A stretch of DNA of 64,000 nucleotides from contig JBBMOA010000006.1 in NCBI GenBank assembly GCA_037954235.1, positions 26,111,541 through 26,175,540 of the forward strand. Reading direction: 5' to 3'. This document shows, in pieces, positions 49,966-61,299 of the stretch. A program made the position numbers and the translations under genes. Under the pieces are notes generated by a model, which did no database searches, had not been told where the DNA came from, and worked only from the letters and a program-made list of their open reading frames with translations. Each line of letters starts with the position of its first letter. Within the stretch, counting starts at the first letter, position 1. The stretch is from Aulostomus chinensis. Lineage: Eukaryota > Chordata > Actinopteri > Syngnathiformes > Aulostomidae.

Positions 49966-51382
49966 GATCATAGAGCTCCGGGCCTCACGTGACTTGTTCT
50001 CTATACACTGCCATGTTGCAAAATGAAGGATGATTAATGATGCCAGTGTTGATTTCAAGCTGTCAGAGTTCACTGCACACTTTAAATCCATGGATATTGG
50101 ACAAGATATTGAAAAACTTAATAAATTAAACTTTACTGACCCTTATAATGAGTACTGAAACAGCCAGAGCAGACAATCTTGCAGTTTCCAGACATCTACA
50201 ATTACCTGATCAGCTTCCCCTCGTCCTTCTCTGGAGAATCTCTGAAAACCCACAACAGCCTGGAAGCCGACAAATGGCCACATTCTGCCTTTGCGATTAA
50301 TATTTTGCTTTGGAGTCTACTTGCTAAAAATAGTAGTGTTGTCACTGGAAGAGGTGTGTCCCTTCAGCTTAGTTATGTTAGCATAACTGGAGTGTAATTT
50401 AAGATATTGAGGTTAGGAGGCGCTTAGTTCTGTACCTATTAGATCCCAGTGGGTTCCCAGCATTCGCGCTTTCTTCTTAATGCTTCTAGCATGTTTTGTG
50501 GCAGAAATACAGTTCTGAAGTCTTACAGGTTCCTTAAGAATCTGATAAAATTCTCTCCCCTTTGCACATCCACGATTGGTCTGACATCTTGGGGCACAGC
50601 AGCTATCCAAAGTGGTCAGACTTATAAATGGAGCAGGGGATGAGATGGCATTTCAGCAGCACACTTTCCTGCCAGTATGTGGCGATGTTTTAATTTGGAC
50701 TGTTGCATGCTGGGATTGTCTGACATCAGCTACAGTCTATGCGCTGTCAGCGTGCAGATGTAAACAATAACAGGTAACACGACATGAAGAAGACGGATGT
50801 TTACTCGACATGTGGGCCTAAGACTTTTATATTTTCCAGCGCTACATTCTTTTAGCATTGAACCTTTCTGTGAGGTAATTTCTGCCTCTGATCTCTCTAA
50901 CTTTTAAATTTTTTTTTTTAATTTGGTCCGTTTGAGTTTAAGTTTGTGTACTGTGAAACCAAATCAGATTAAATGGAAAATAAACCAAATGTTTAAAGCT
51001 CAATTTTGACTGAGACCAGTCAGGACGATGGTGGTGAATTTGCTATCATGATAAAATAACCAAAACCATAATGACAACATTCACATGCCCTGTGCGGAAT
51101 TTTCTGTCTGTTTTTATCCTGTGATGTTCGAAAAAGAGAAGCGTTAATGATTTTAAGTGAGCTTAAAGTTTGTGGAAGTTGAAGTATTTCATGTTACTGA
51201 TGTTCATATCGGTGAATTCTTTGGTTTTGGGCTTTTGATGATCTTTTTGCAAATTTTTTCAAGAAATTTTCCGTCCTTAATTTTCCTGCTACAAGTGAAA
51301 TTCCAACTGTTATATCTGGTTGTGGTTTCCATGCTGACATGCTGATGGTCCCAATAAAAAGCCTCTAACTCTCTATCACCTG
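49966..51382. other. No gene recognised
   Basis: Single-copy DNA, A+T-rich. The stretch at about 50640-50800 (GATGGCATTTCAGCAGCACA through GAAGAAGACGGATG) may be repeat-derived but cannot be assigned. Confidence 0.45.
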
Positions 51383-51469
51383 ACCAGCACAGCACGGCAA
51401 GGCTGGAGGTTCAACTTCCCAGGGGTTTCAGGGGAAGTTGAACCTCCAGCCTTGCCGTGCTGTGCTGGT
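51383..51469. repeat. Perfect 38-bp inverted repeat (hairpin)
   Basis: Arms 51383-51420 and 51432-51469 are exact inverted copies (starting ACCAGCACAGCACGGCAAGG) around an 11-base loop. Allowing one mismatch, pairing extends about four bases further out. I see no flanking target-site duplication and no transposon-like termini. The RNA would form a stable hairpin on either strand. Explanations are a foldback element, a template-switch mutation, a small-RNA precursor, or a library/assembly foldback artefact. Confidence 0.95.
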
Positions 51470-52385
51470 TAGGACATCACTCGTCGTGGAGAGAGAGTTT
51501 TCGTATACAAATATCATAGCCAGCCATTTTGAAGCCAGCGACACCGAAGCATCTGCTCTCATACTGCCAATGTGTTTTGGCTGAAGATCAGACAGACAGG
51601 CAGCCATTTGATTATTATCAAATATTATTCCAATAGAAATTCCCAGGAACCATAGCAGCTTGTGTATTTTTGATCTGCTCTGATACCTTTGGTTTGTACC
51701 AACACATATTTTTGATGCATCTTACGGAAATTAAGTCGATTCATTAACTATCTTTTAATTTTAACCCCCTGAGGTTCTGGTATCACTCTCAGTAGTGTTT
51801 GGTTTGTTTTGTCTGTAAACGATTAAAAATATAATGAACCAATTTTCAGGAAATTTGTTGGAAGGGTGTGGCATGGACCAAGGAAAATCCCATCACATTT
51901 TGATTTTTTTCCAGTGGTAAATAAATAAAAATTGAAAAAGATTAAAGGGGTGATTTTTGTTATTCATTATATTTCCCAACTGATGGACCAATTTCCTTGA
52001 ATCAAACAATATTAAACTGAGTTGATAACTCAGTGCTGTTTATTTATATATTTAAACTTGGTGCCAGTTGTGTAATATCTGGGTCGGATTCAAAGTTTTT
52101 TGTTTACCTTTGAAGTGAAATACAGTCAGAGCTCTACAATGTTGTTTGCAGTCAGTCTGAATATTATCATTTTATTGAGAACACTTGAACTATAATTGCT
52201 CATCAATAGTGGTTTGGATGCTGAACCAGAGAAGGCTAATGAGTAGATAGAAGAATACTGCGCTCATCCTTTTCCGATGTTAGAATTTTATCTAAACTAT
52301 TGTCAATATGAAATAGGAGGATTTCATGGTTGGGAAGTTTCATCATCCCTAACTGGTAAAAAATTACTTTTGACCACTGACCTGT
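51470..52385. other. No gene recognised
   Basis: A+T-rich single-copy DNA with nothing supportable. Confidence 0.5.
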
Positions 52386-52800
52386 GTGGGGCCTGGGGAT
52401 TCATTTCCTGATGCTACGCTTTCAAAATATACAGAGGGGTCTCAGTGGAAGCTGCATAGTCTGAATGATGAGCGGGGGAGAAGAAGGAGGAGACTTTGTC
52501 CCTGGACGTCTCCACCTGGTGGGGTGGTTGAGGGCCAGCAAGGAGCCCCCACAGTATACAAAGCTAGCCTTGTCTGAGATAAGCAGCAGGCACCAGGTGG
52601 GCCCTACGGCACTATTTTCACAATCAGAAGCAGTTTGTTTTCTTAAGGCCTCAGAGCCGGAGCCTGTCAGGAGAGCGGCACGCTGGCAGCTCAGGAGGGT
52701 GTGCTGGGTAGCACTGTTAGAGGAGAAATGGGGTCCCCTAAAAGGAGGGCTAGGGGCTCCCCAAGATTTTCCTCATCTTTCACTAAATTTGTTTACTTAA
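52386..52800 (+). other. GC-richer exon-like patch, unrecognised
   Basis: G+C content is higher than in the flanks, and two plus frames are open (52386-52577 and 52465-52800). AAAATATACAG before 52435 and GGCACCAG followed by GTGGGC at 52597/52598 look like splice sites. Neither peptide is recognised and the reading frame is ambiguous, so no coding sequence is called. A conserved non-coding element is an equal alternative. Confidence 0.18.
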
Positions 52801-53475
52801 CTGTGTCCTTTCTTGACCCATATGCAGTTTGGTTAAACATGTGACTGATGCCTCAGTGTGTGTAGTTAGTAAAAAAAACAAAAATACTTTTTTTTTCCTT
52901 TTAGAATGTGTTATTGCAGTTGATGCCAACTAATTCATGCAGTTCTGAGTGTGAAACTTTTTTTCCCAATAAAACATCTCCGTTAGCTCGCTGAACAGCA
53001 GCTTAACATTCTGTATACATATCATGTATTTGAATCGACTCATCTCCTTCATGCACGAGTTCAAACAGTGGTGCACTATCATGATTGTATACCACTGTAG
53101 AAAAGACTTAGACTGATAACAATGAACTTTTAACAAAACGATACTAAAAATTTTTTATGAGAAACAGTTGCTTTACTGTTACGAAGGTAGGGTGCCTAGA
53201 GCAACTATTTTCAGTCGGCTGACTTTATCCAGAAGTAAAAAAAAAAAAAAAAACAATGAAAGGAAAAAAAAGGATTTTCAAAGACAATGTGGCCACAGTT
53301 AAGAAGCCATGATATGCAGTCATTCCTGTGATGATTTTGGGCACTTATCTGATTTTAAGTTAATTTTTCATTAGGTACTGGGACTGTATATGAAGAACTC
53401 CAAACCTTGTGTTGAGATTATTTAAATGTGGTTTCACTGCAGGCAGGTTTCATGATTTTCCTCCCCATTCCTCAG
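52801..53475. other. No gene recognised
   Basis: A+T-rich DNA with an A-run of about 17 at 53238-53254. Nothing coding. Confidence 0.5.
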
Positions 53476-53564
53476 TATGTCTTGGCCCATCAGATGCGGC
53501 TGGCCGCCAGGACTTGTCTGAGCGAGCTCCCAGAAGACCCCTGGCTCCACAGAAACAGGAAATG
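53476..53564 (+). other. Exon-like 89-bp segment, unrecognised
   Basis: TTTCCTCCCCATTCCTCAG ends at 53475 and GTAATA begins at 53565. In between a frame is open throughout (29 codons plus two bases, including Met-Arg-Leu-Ala-Ala-Arg-Thr-Cys-Leu-Ser-Glu-Leu). The GC-rich content stands out from the A+T-rich flanks. A second frame is also open. I do not recognise either peptide. It could pair with the patch at 52.4-52.8 kb, but the frame join is untested. Confidence 0.22.
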
Positions 53565-55634
53565 GTAATAGTATTGCACTACTTTCCTCCCCCTATCTAT
53601 TCCCATTTTCTCTCTCTCTGAATTAAAAAAGGGGAGAAAAAATAGACTTGTAATAACATATATGTGTGGAAAAATTGACCTAGACCATAAAATAAACCAA
53701 GAATACACAATGTGTTTTTACACTTTCTGCGACTTCATGTAGACAAAAAATGTACTCAGTGTATGCTATATAATCAATCAATTACAGTTGTCAGACTGTT
53801 TTGTTTAAACAAAATCTTGAGCTTGATGTGTGTCTACCAATTATTTTCCACCACCAGAGAGTTGGAAATGTCATTGTTTTTTGCAGTCAGAGAGGGCAAC
53901 GGCTTGGAAGGTTGTTGAGTACAGTTTTGACACTGCAAGCTAAGCATGTTTAGATTTTATTCAACCCAAACTCACAGGTGTTAGTATAACAACTGAGGGT
54001 CAAATCGTTTTGTGATTCTACTTTAGAAATTGACAAAAAAAAATCCTTCAGTCCAACTACAAACACAGGGTCGTGGTACACCGGGTCTGTGGAGTGTCTC
54101 CACACAGGTGGATGAACACGTCCCTGCAGCCTCCAAGTGTTTATGCGTCACCTCACTCCTGGCCAAGCATGTGGTGAAGCCACCCAGCTCTAGTCATATT
54201 AGTGGGATCTGCTAACTAGCCCCCATGGACACTGCCAGGTTTTTACACTAAATCTTGGAGTAAAACCACAATTGCCTCAAAAGAGATAGGCTTGCTCTGA
54301 CTTCATAGCATTTTGTGGTCTACATTTCCCTCTGAGTTCTTTTTTTTTCTTCGTAAATGTTCTTTCCCTTTTCTTTTTTCCTTTCATCTTAATATAAAAT
54401 GCAGCTGGATCCGCCATTCCCTCCACTCGTTTTCTTTGTTTTAGTGCTTTAAGACATTGTTTTATCATCTCATCTTTCCATCAGTAGATTCATTTTTCAA
54501 GAGAGCTTTTATGTGTTCAAGAAGAGTCTACATTCTATAATGAAGCAGAGAGGAGCACAAATCTTAAAAACACTATAATTTAACACATGCCGGTTGCTGT
54601 CCCATTCTTGGAGTATCCATTCAATACAAATAGTATCTCTTTTACTCAGAGTGTTCAATGAAGGCACAAGTTAATCCCTGTGGAGCAGAGAAATGGACAG
54701 CTCAAACAAAATCACCAGCTGTCTGCGCCAAAATACATCCGTACAAATCTTCCTCCGATAAATAAACATGAATCCCAAATGTCTCCATGGTGGAACTGTT
54801 AAATCTGTCCCTTCAGTCTGAACCTGATTGCACAGAGGAACTTGAGGGGGGTTCTGAGGCCTGCTTGGGTGGAAAACAATCTGGGTGGATGGGTTTATGA
54901 TGGACAAACAAATCCACACACAGAAAGCATAGTGTGTACTTGTACACAGGTTCCTGCAGGGACCCAAACACATGCATCTGTAACAATATACTGTGTACAG
55001 TAGATGCAGTATTAATGTTGAAACATATCACAGTCATCCAAGTAGTATTAGTCCTTAGATGAACATTATTATTTTTGATAATTGATATCCTCATCAGTTG
55101 TGGTTTGTAAGTCAGTGGCGCGACCACAGCAGCAACACTACGTCTGTGATTCTGAGGTCTATTCAAGAGCTTTATGATGCCAGGCGGTTGGTGGATGACG
55201 CTGTGTGCACTGTGAGTTCAGGGCATAGTCAGCCTCCTTTTGGTATTTAGAGGGCGCATAATCAGAGCGCAAACCACAGCACAAAGCAGCGGTAATTAGA
55301 CTCCTTATTCATAGGTGTGTTTCGGACGTGACTCATCATCTCTCAGACCAATCAGAGTGCACTGTGTCATTCCCTTTAAAGCTGAAGATGCGCCAGCATC
55401 ACGCGATTTCAACTCAACCCATTTCAACTCGGGAGAAGTGAGGGATTCTCATCTGAAGAAAAAGACCTCCATGTGCCCCAGGTGAAGGCGTGCCAGTTCG
55501 TCATTTATGGAGCAGCAGAACTCAACCCAAGCCACCTGAGGTGAAGCGGACCTGAGGGAAGGTTGTGGCCGATGCGTCCATGTTGTCGGACATCAATAAA
55601 TCCAAATTTCAGTGTTGTGCATCTGCTCTTCTGA
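53565..55634. other. Gene-free single-copy DNA
   Basis: No gene or repeat is recognised over about 2 kb. The largest frame (54813-55166, minus, 117 codons) resembles nothing known to me. Confidence 0.5.
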
Positions 55635-55765
55635 TTGATGCACCCTTTGAATTGCACTTTATGCATAAAGCCATTTGTGCCATTGGTCAAAGACCAGCGT
55701 TTTCTGGTCTATGGCACAAATGTTTTTTGGTGTTCCAAAATAGCAGTGCACCATGGGTGCACCAA
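55635..55765. repeat. Nested inverted repeat (foldback/MITE-like)
   Basis: Three nested pairs of arms share one axis. The outer pair is TTGATGCACCC (55635-55645) with GGGTGCACCAA (55755-55765), one mismatch. The middle pair is CATTTGTGCCAT (55672-55683) with ATGGCACAAATG (55711-55722), exact. The inner pair is AGACCAG (55691-55697) with CTGGTCT (55704-55710), exact. A decayed palindromic transposon derivative is most likely. Similar AGACCAG...CTGGTCTATGGC strings occur in teleost repeats as I remember them. Confidence 0.7.
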
Positions 55766-56435
55766 ATTATGCCTCATCAACATACTTAAACACCTGCCGG
55801 TGGAGACAGAGCACAAATTTACCTGCGGGTTAACGGGGGCGAGTGGAAATGTCATTTTTGCTGGCTTGAAATTACCAATGAGGCTTGTGCTTGACCGAGC
55901 ACCAGTGTGTGCTAGTGTGTAATTACTCCCATTAACTGCAACACGAACTATAGAGACTGTTGTGTCACCCATGTTACACATCCTCATATGTCTTTCAAGT
56001 TTTCAGGTACTGTTTGAAGCTGACCTCAACAGTTGGTGTCATTTTTGACAGTGCAAATCAATACAGGGCAGCATGATCATTGGTTGGGTTTTCCCCCTCT
56101 AGTGTAAGATGAAAGTAAATGCTAACTTCCTTAGCATTCGCTGAGAGGGAAACGTTCAATTTACAGATTGCAATACATTCCAACACTCAAGTATGGTGAC
56201 AAACTAGCTTGGTGATGTGAGATGGTAGAGTCTCACCTGCATGGTTGTGTGTCAGTGTAGCACATGGAATTCATCTAATGACCATGACCTCTTAACACTG
56301 CATTACCTGGCGGCAACTTGCCAATGGAATATCAGTTAAGACCCTTTGTGGTGGTGAGGTTTCTACATGGCTGATTGAGGCACTTGAGAACCACAAACAC
56401 TTGAGAGGGTTGTTCATGTTCAAGGACTGTTTAAA
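55766..56435. other. No gene recognised
   Basis: Possibly repeat-derived around 55800-55930, continuing from the foldback element, but this cannot be delimited. The rest is single-copy. Confidence 0.45.
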
Positions 56436-56590
56436 AACCCTTTGTTTTACAACTTAAACCAAAGCCACAATTATTTCCTAAACCTTGTTTCTGCCTAAAC
56501 ACAACCAGACCATAACCATACTCACACAATAGTGAATTTAATTTCAATAAGCTGTTGTCAGAGAGTAACAACCCCCCCCCCCCCCGAAAA
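56436..56590 (-). repeat. Possible reverse copy of the GGTTTGG-type repeat
   Basis: CAACTTAAACCAAAGCCACA, TTTCCTAAACCTTG and TGCCTAAACACAACCAGACC are the reverse-complement style of the repeat at 48388-48720 (TGTGGTTTGG, GGTTAGG). A C-run of about 15 (56571-56585) follows at the end. Confidence 0.35.
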
Positions 56591-57142
56591 AAACTTTTCT
56601 GAACTAGAAACCACTGCCGATCAGTTTTATTTTGTTGAACAAGAGATTTTGTGCGCTGATTATGACACTGAGATCCACAGGGGGATCTTCATTCACTGTT
56701 CACTGGCTTTGTTTCCGTGGTTGCATTATGTTCCACCACCCTGTAATGTGTGAAGACATTGTGGTCATTTCATGTATCATTGTGAAAATGTGTGAAACTT
56801 GGTTGAATTGTACCACTCACAGGCACACACTTGATTTCTCCGCTTTTATTTTACGAGTTTTTAATCACGGCAAATTAAGAAAAGAGGAAATGTGCTTTAT
56901 TTTTAAATGTATTTCTTCACAAAGACAAGAAAAACATCTGAAAGTAAATAAGTAATGGACTCTGTGTGTGTAAAGAGAAAAAACATAACAAAAAATGAAT
57001 GTTGCTGTTTTATTTATGTCACTAATCTGGCTCGTCTCATTTATCACGCTTGAGCTGATCTAAAAAACATGTGAACGCACTGTCTGAGATTTGCGTACCC
57101 GCATTCTTTCTTTATGAATACCAGTTTTATCTTGGGGCAGGA
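56591..57142. other. No gene recognised
   Basis: Single-copy DNA with nothing supportable. Confidence 0.5.
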
Positions 57143-57158
57143 GGGGGGGGGGGGGGGG
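57143..57158 (+). repeat. Poly-G run (~16)
   Basis: An uninterrupted G-run after GGGGCAGGA. Low complexity. Confidence 0.88.
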
Positions 57159-57309
57159 TGCGCACATACGCAAGTTTTTTGGTGCGCTCTGGTTCATACC
57201 TCATCCAGTGCCCAGCTCCACAGCTCTCAGTCGGGGTATTGGAGGGCAAAACACTGGGCATCAGGTTCACTGCATTCCATGATCCCACTCCAGTGAGAGT
57301 TCAGTGGAA

Positions 57310-57463
57310 ATGTTGGTCAGGTGGGCGACCGGTCCAGGTTGTACCCCGCCTATCGCCTGAAAGCCACTAGGATAGGCTCAAGCCCCCCCCGCCCCCCCCC
57401 CCCGCAACCCTTAACAGGATAAGCGGAAGAAAATGGATTGGATGGATGGATGTTGGTCAGGTG
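57310..57463. repeat. 14-bp target-site duplications of the truncated SINE tail
   Basis: ATGTTGGTCAGGTG at 57310-57323 is repeated exactly at 57450-57463, immediately outside the element. This is strong proof that the short insert is a genuine retrotransposition product rather than a remnant of a longer copy. Confidence 0.95.
57324..57449 (+). mobile_element. 5'-truncated SINE/LINE tail, copy 4
   Basis: A 126-bp insert begins GGCGACCGGTCCAGG, inside the body found in copy 3 (GGCGACCCGTCCAGG). It runs through CGCCTGAAAGCCACTAGGAT, CTTAACAGGATAAGCGGAAG and ends AAAATGGATTGGATGGATGG. The tRNA-like head is absent. Exact 14-bp target-site duplications show it inserted in truncated form, as expected when reverse transcription starts at the 3' tail and stops early. 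It could be a truncated SINE or the shared 3' end of its partner LINE, which cannot be distinguished at this length. Confidence 0.93.
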
Positions 57464-57899
57464 CTCAACTTCAATATGATGATAAACACGAGTGCATTGA
57501 GTTGTTTTACACTGAGGAAGATTAAGAAACTCAACAGTATTTTAAGTCGTGAACTGTTTAAAATGGAATAACAGAAAATACATTTTACACTGTAAAGTAG
57601 CAAGACAAATAAAGGGAGCCGCATAAATGCAAAAAGGAGACAGTTTTTCACCTAAAATGGTTGGTTTGTGTAAGCGTGACATTTTGTGTTATTTTTAATC
57701 TTGCGCTAAAATACCTCACTTCCATATGTTAATATTTAGTGGATGAGAAACTTAACACTTAGACCAACATCTTTGCACATCTTTGACAGGGGAAGTGTGA
57801 ATGGAACATTTCGTCTTTATGTAATAATATGCTAATTGTCTCAGTTCATTGGGGTTGGCATGGAGAGGCTTCATTGACTCACACATTCCATCTTCTCAG
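57464..57899. other. No gene recognised
   Basis: A+T-rich single-copy DNA with nothing supportable. Confidence 0.5.
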
Positions 57900-57902
57900 G
57901 TC

Positions 57903-57938
<36 letters not shown>

Positions 57939-57979
57939 ACTCATGCGTGTGCACGCGCACACTCACACACACACACAGG

Positions 57980-58036
<57 letters not shown>
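57900..58036. repeat. Compound (CT)n + (CA)n microsatellite
   Basis: About 38 bp of CT repeats (57900-57938), a mixed GTGTGCACGCGCAC linker, and about 76 bp of CA repeats with GGCACG interruptions. Frames of up to 146 codons across it are artefacts of the repeat. Confidence 0.96.
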
Positions 58037-58038
<2 letters not shown>

Positions 58039-59577
58039 TTGCTGTGCTGCAGTTAACTCATGTAATGCAACCTGGAGGGGCGCCAACGAGCCCAGGGAAG
58101 GTCCGGGGCCTGAGGCCTGCCGACACCTCTCCCCAGCCCTGTTGAATTGTTTATTTATAACTCTCTTCCAGCTCCTCCTCCCCCTGTCGTCTGCCAACCG
58201 CCATGCCAATCCAAACACACTAGGCCTCTCCAGACTGATCCAGAGCATGATTTCAGAAAGAAGAGAACCCTTTCCCCTCTTTTTCCCCCTTCTCATGCCC
58301 AAACTCCCACCCTTTCCACCCTCCCCACTCCCTCTGTCTCACTGTGTCTTCCAAAGAGTAATGCTTAGGGAGACGAGAGCAGAGTAGAGGCAGAAGGGGA
58401 AGGAAAGAAAGAGATGGAGGGATAGAAGAAAAAAAGGAGGGAGCAGGGGTTTACTCTTTCCAGCCTGGGCTGCTAAATTGGTTTCAGAGCAGCAGTTGGA
58501 CTCCGGGGATGCACGGCACACACTGTCGACTAGCTATGTTTGCTTTTGTGGGGTGTAGGAAATCTGATCTCCATCCATGTAGCCAACCCACATCCCGCAT
58601 CCCACCAGTCACCACCACCAAGAATGAAGCCAGCAGAGAGAACAGTCACCCTAAACAGGTATCACTGATACCTTAACACGAAGAATAACAAACATCCAAT
58701 CCAAGTGTGGAAAAGTGCATCCCTCCCTGAAATGTTGAATTGTTACATACCACATGTGGTCGGTGCAGGCAGGAAGTCACATGCCTGTGCAAGGTAGGAT
58801 GACATGTTGAGTCCCTGATGAGCCAAAGGCTGACGTCTCTCTAAGCAGGTTTAATTGGGCCGGGTCTAACACTGCCTTGCAGACATCACCAGACAGACAT
58901 GAGGCTACAGGGAACAGCCGCGCACCCAAGAGACCTCAGTCACACTGTTCCCGTATGCGACTGCCGCGTGGCCCATTTGGTACACTCAGACTGCTTACAC
59001 ACTGCTTTATCCATGGGAGCTGTGCCAAATTACCAATGCCAGTTGTTTATCTAAAAAAAGGGGGGGAAAAAAGGAAAACATGCTCGTACAGCAGAGCTAT
59101 GATTGGTTTATTGCCCAAGGCACAATTCTACCTCTCAAAAGTGGGAATTGTTTACCTGCTTTTGCCTGTGTGAGTTTGTGTACTTGTTTATACGTCTTTG
59201 TTTATGCGTTGACATGCACATGTGTGTGCTTCTGCTCATTTTAGTATTGTTAACAGCCCTCTTCCACACAACCACAGAGGTCTGTGACCCCCCCAGCAGC
59301 AAGTGTAGATCAGCCACAACAAAAGAGAAACATATACATTATTACTTTCACTTGATAAATGAAGCTCAATAATCCATTATGTGTCAAATATTTATTCAAA
59401 TAGCCGAAGAACTGCAAAGAACATGAAGACTGGCACATGAATTTAAATAAATGTATAAGAATAGATAATAATGTAATAGACAGGCATCTAATCAATTGCA
59501 CTGTAGGGCAGGGGAGGGACACAGCGCTGCTTTTATGTTATTTCTCACTTAACTCCTCTTTGCATCTTTTCTCTCTC

Positions 59578-59580
<3 letters not shown>
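58037..59580. other. No gene recognised
   Basis: A C+T-rich stretch spans 58160-58360 and a GA-rich one 58385-58450. No gene or mobile element is identified. Confidence 0.5.

Positions 59581-59610
<30 letters not shown>
59581..59610. repeat. (CA)n microsatellite
   Basis: Fifteen uninterrupted CA units. Confidence 0.95.
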
Positions 59611-59611
<1 letters not shown>

Positions 59612-59838
59612 TCAGGACTGATCTTCATTTCTCTCTCAGACAGTTTGCTTGCCTTGCATTTGAATGCTCACATTGCACGTGTTTATGATGACAAAACCTT
59701 CATCTAATTTACTCTGCCTTTTCACCGTCTACGCCAACTTCTTTTAGTTAATAAATGATCGTGCTCTGAAAGCAACAAAGTGTTGAGTGAATCACTACAC
59801 ACACTAAAACACCTTCCATTACAGCAAACGTTGTGTGG
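59611..59838. other. No gene recognised
   Basis: Short single-copy interval. Confidence 0.5.
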
Positions 59839-59890
59839 TTGTGTGTGTGTGTGTGTGTGTGTGTGCATGTGTGTGCATGTGTGGTTGTGC
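59839..59890. repeat. (TG)n microsatellite
   Basis: TG repeats followed by two TGTGTGCATG units. Confidence 0.93.
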
Positions 59891-60200
59891 ATTCAGGGCA
59901 CCGAGTTTACTGTGTGTGTAATTGCAGGTTCCTGCGAGTGCATTTGTGTGTTTATGTTCCTGTTTGTGTGTTTGTCATGTCCTAGGGGGAATGCGGTCTC
60001 CACAGTAACCGTCTCTCTTGGTGGTCCATCATTAATAGTCTGTCTGGTCTTGATGATTTAGGCTCAGAAGAAAAAAAGAATGCCGGCAGATATATCAAGT
60101 GAAATCCCATAAAATCATTTAACAACACGGCATTATAAACACCCTGACGAGTAAATAAAAAAATCTGTAAATCAAGGGGTCAGTTGAAGCAACCTTGGCT

Positions 60201-60202
<2 letters not shown>
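59891..60202. other. No gene recognised
   Basis: Single-copy interval between two TG arrays. Confidence 0.5.
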
Positions 60203-60246
<44 letters not shown>

Positions 60247-60270
60247 CGTGTGTGTGAACGTGTGTGTGTG
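60203..60270. repeat. (TG)n microsatellite with TGAACG units
   Basis: About 20 TG units, then two TGTGTGAACG units and a final TG stretch. Confidence 0.94.
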
Positions 60271-61299
60271 GTTGTGCGCCAAGTGTGTATTCGTTCAGCA
60301 TTTGGTGTTTGTTTTTCCTCTTTGTCTCATCTCTCCCCCGCCTCTCCTGAGTGAAGAGAAATTGAGAAACCAATCTAAAATCCATCAGGACTTCCCTGCC
60401 CACAAGCCCCTCTCCCCCAACACTCCTCCAGACCCCCCACCACCACCTCCACCACCTACCCACACACAACACACTCCTACCCCCCACTCCTGTTTTTTGT
60501 GTTGCAAGCGTCTGGAAATTGGATGAGATGTTCGTTTAGCGGGCAGCTGGTCTGGGGCCGATATGAATTGCGTTTCCCTACGCCAGGAAAGGTCAAGCCC
60601 CCTCGCCTTGACGGAGTGCATCGGCCTATTGAGTGGCGCTTTAGTCCATTTACCAACAGCCAATGGTGAGGCTGCAGAGGGTAGACAGGGAAGCACAGGA
60701 CTGTGTGTAGAAGAGGGAAAAGAATGGCAGCATGTTGGATATAAATTCATTGTTTCTCATCACCCAGCTGGGGCAGGAATGGCTGGGAGTGATTGCTTGG
60801 ATGGGGGAAGTGAGGTAGGAATATTATTGTCTGAGCAGGCTGTGTGAGGGAAGCAATGAGCACCCCTCTTTTACCACCTCTGGCTCTACTTTCAGCCTCT
60901 CTATCTGTGAAGCTTACATGACATTTGGAAGAACCAAATGAAAATCAGATGACACCTCCTCCATAAATAAATGTACCTGATAGAGAGAGAGTATAAGTAG
61001 GCTGTTTCCTTTTTGCATCAGAAATACACCTTTATTTTCAAAGAGAAATGATGCCACCGCACAATTGATGTTTTTTTTTTTTTTTTTGGTTTAAAGACAC
61101 TGTATTATAAAGATGCAAACTCTAAAAATAGGGACAATTAATAGGATAGTTACGCGCTGAAAAAAAGCCATCTCAACAGTACAAATACAACTCCGCCTCA
61201 GGGCTCCTAGCTCTCTCTCTCTCTCTCTGACTCTCATACACACACACAGAAAAAAGGTTGCTGTCTCTTTAATTTTCATCCCTGCGTATCTGGAGGAGT
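60271..61299. other. No gene recognised; enhancer-like and C-rich patches
   Basis: A C-rich patch lies at 60410-60490. The stretch 60540-60660 (GCCGATATGAATTGCGTTTC, AAAGGTCAAG, CGGCCTATTGAGTGGCGC) is repeat-free and GC-richer, possibly a conserved element. A run of 17-18 T lies at 61071-61087 and a CT array at 61208-61228. Confidence 0.45.

Noticed and set aside
57937..58387. Overlapping frames of 121 and 146 codons on both strands
   Set aside because: They are created by the compound CT/CA microsatellite (His-Thr and Cys-Val runs).
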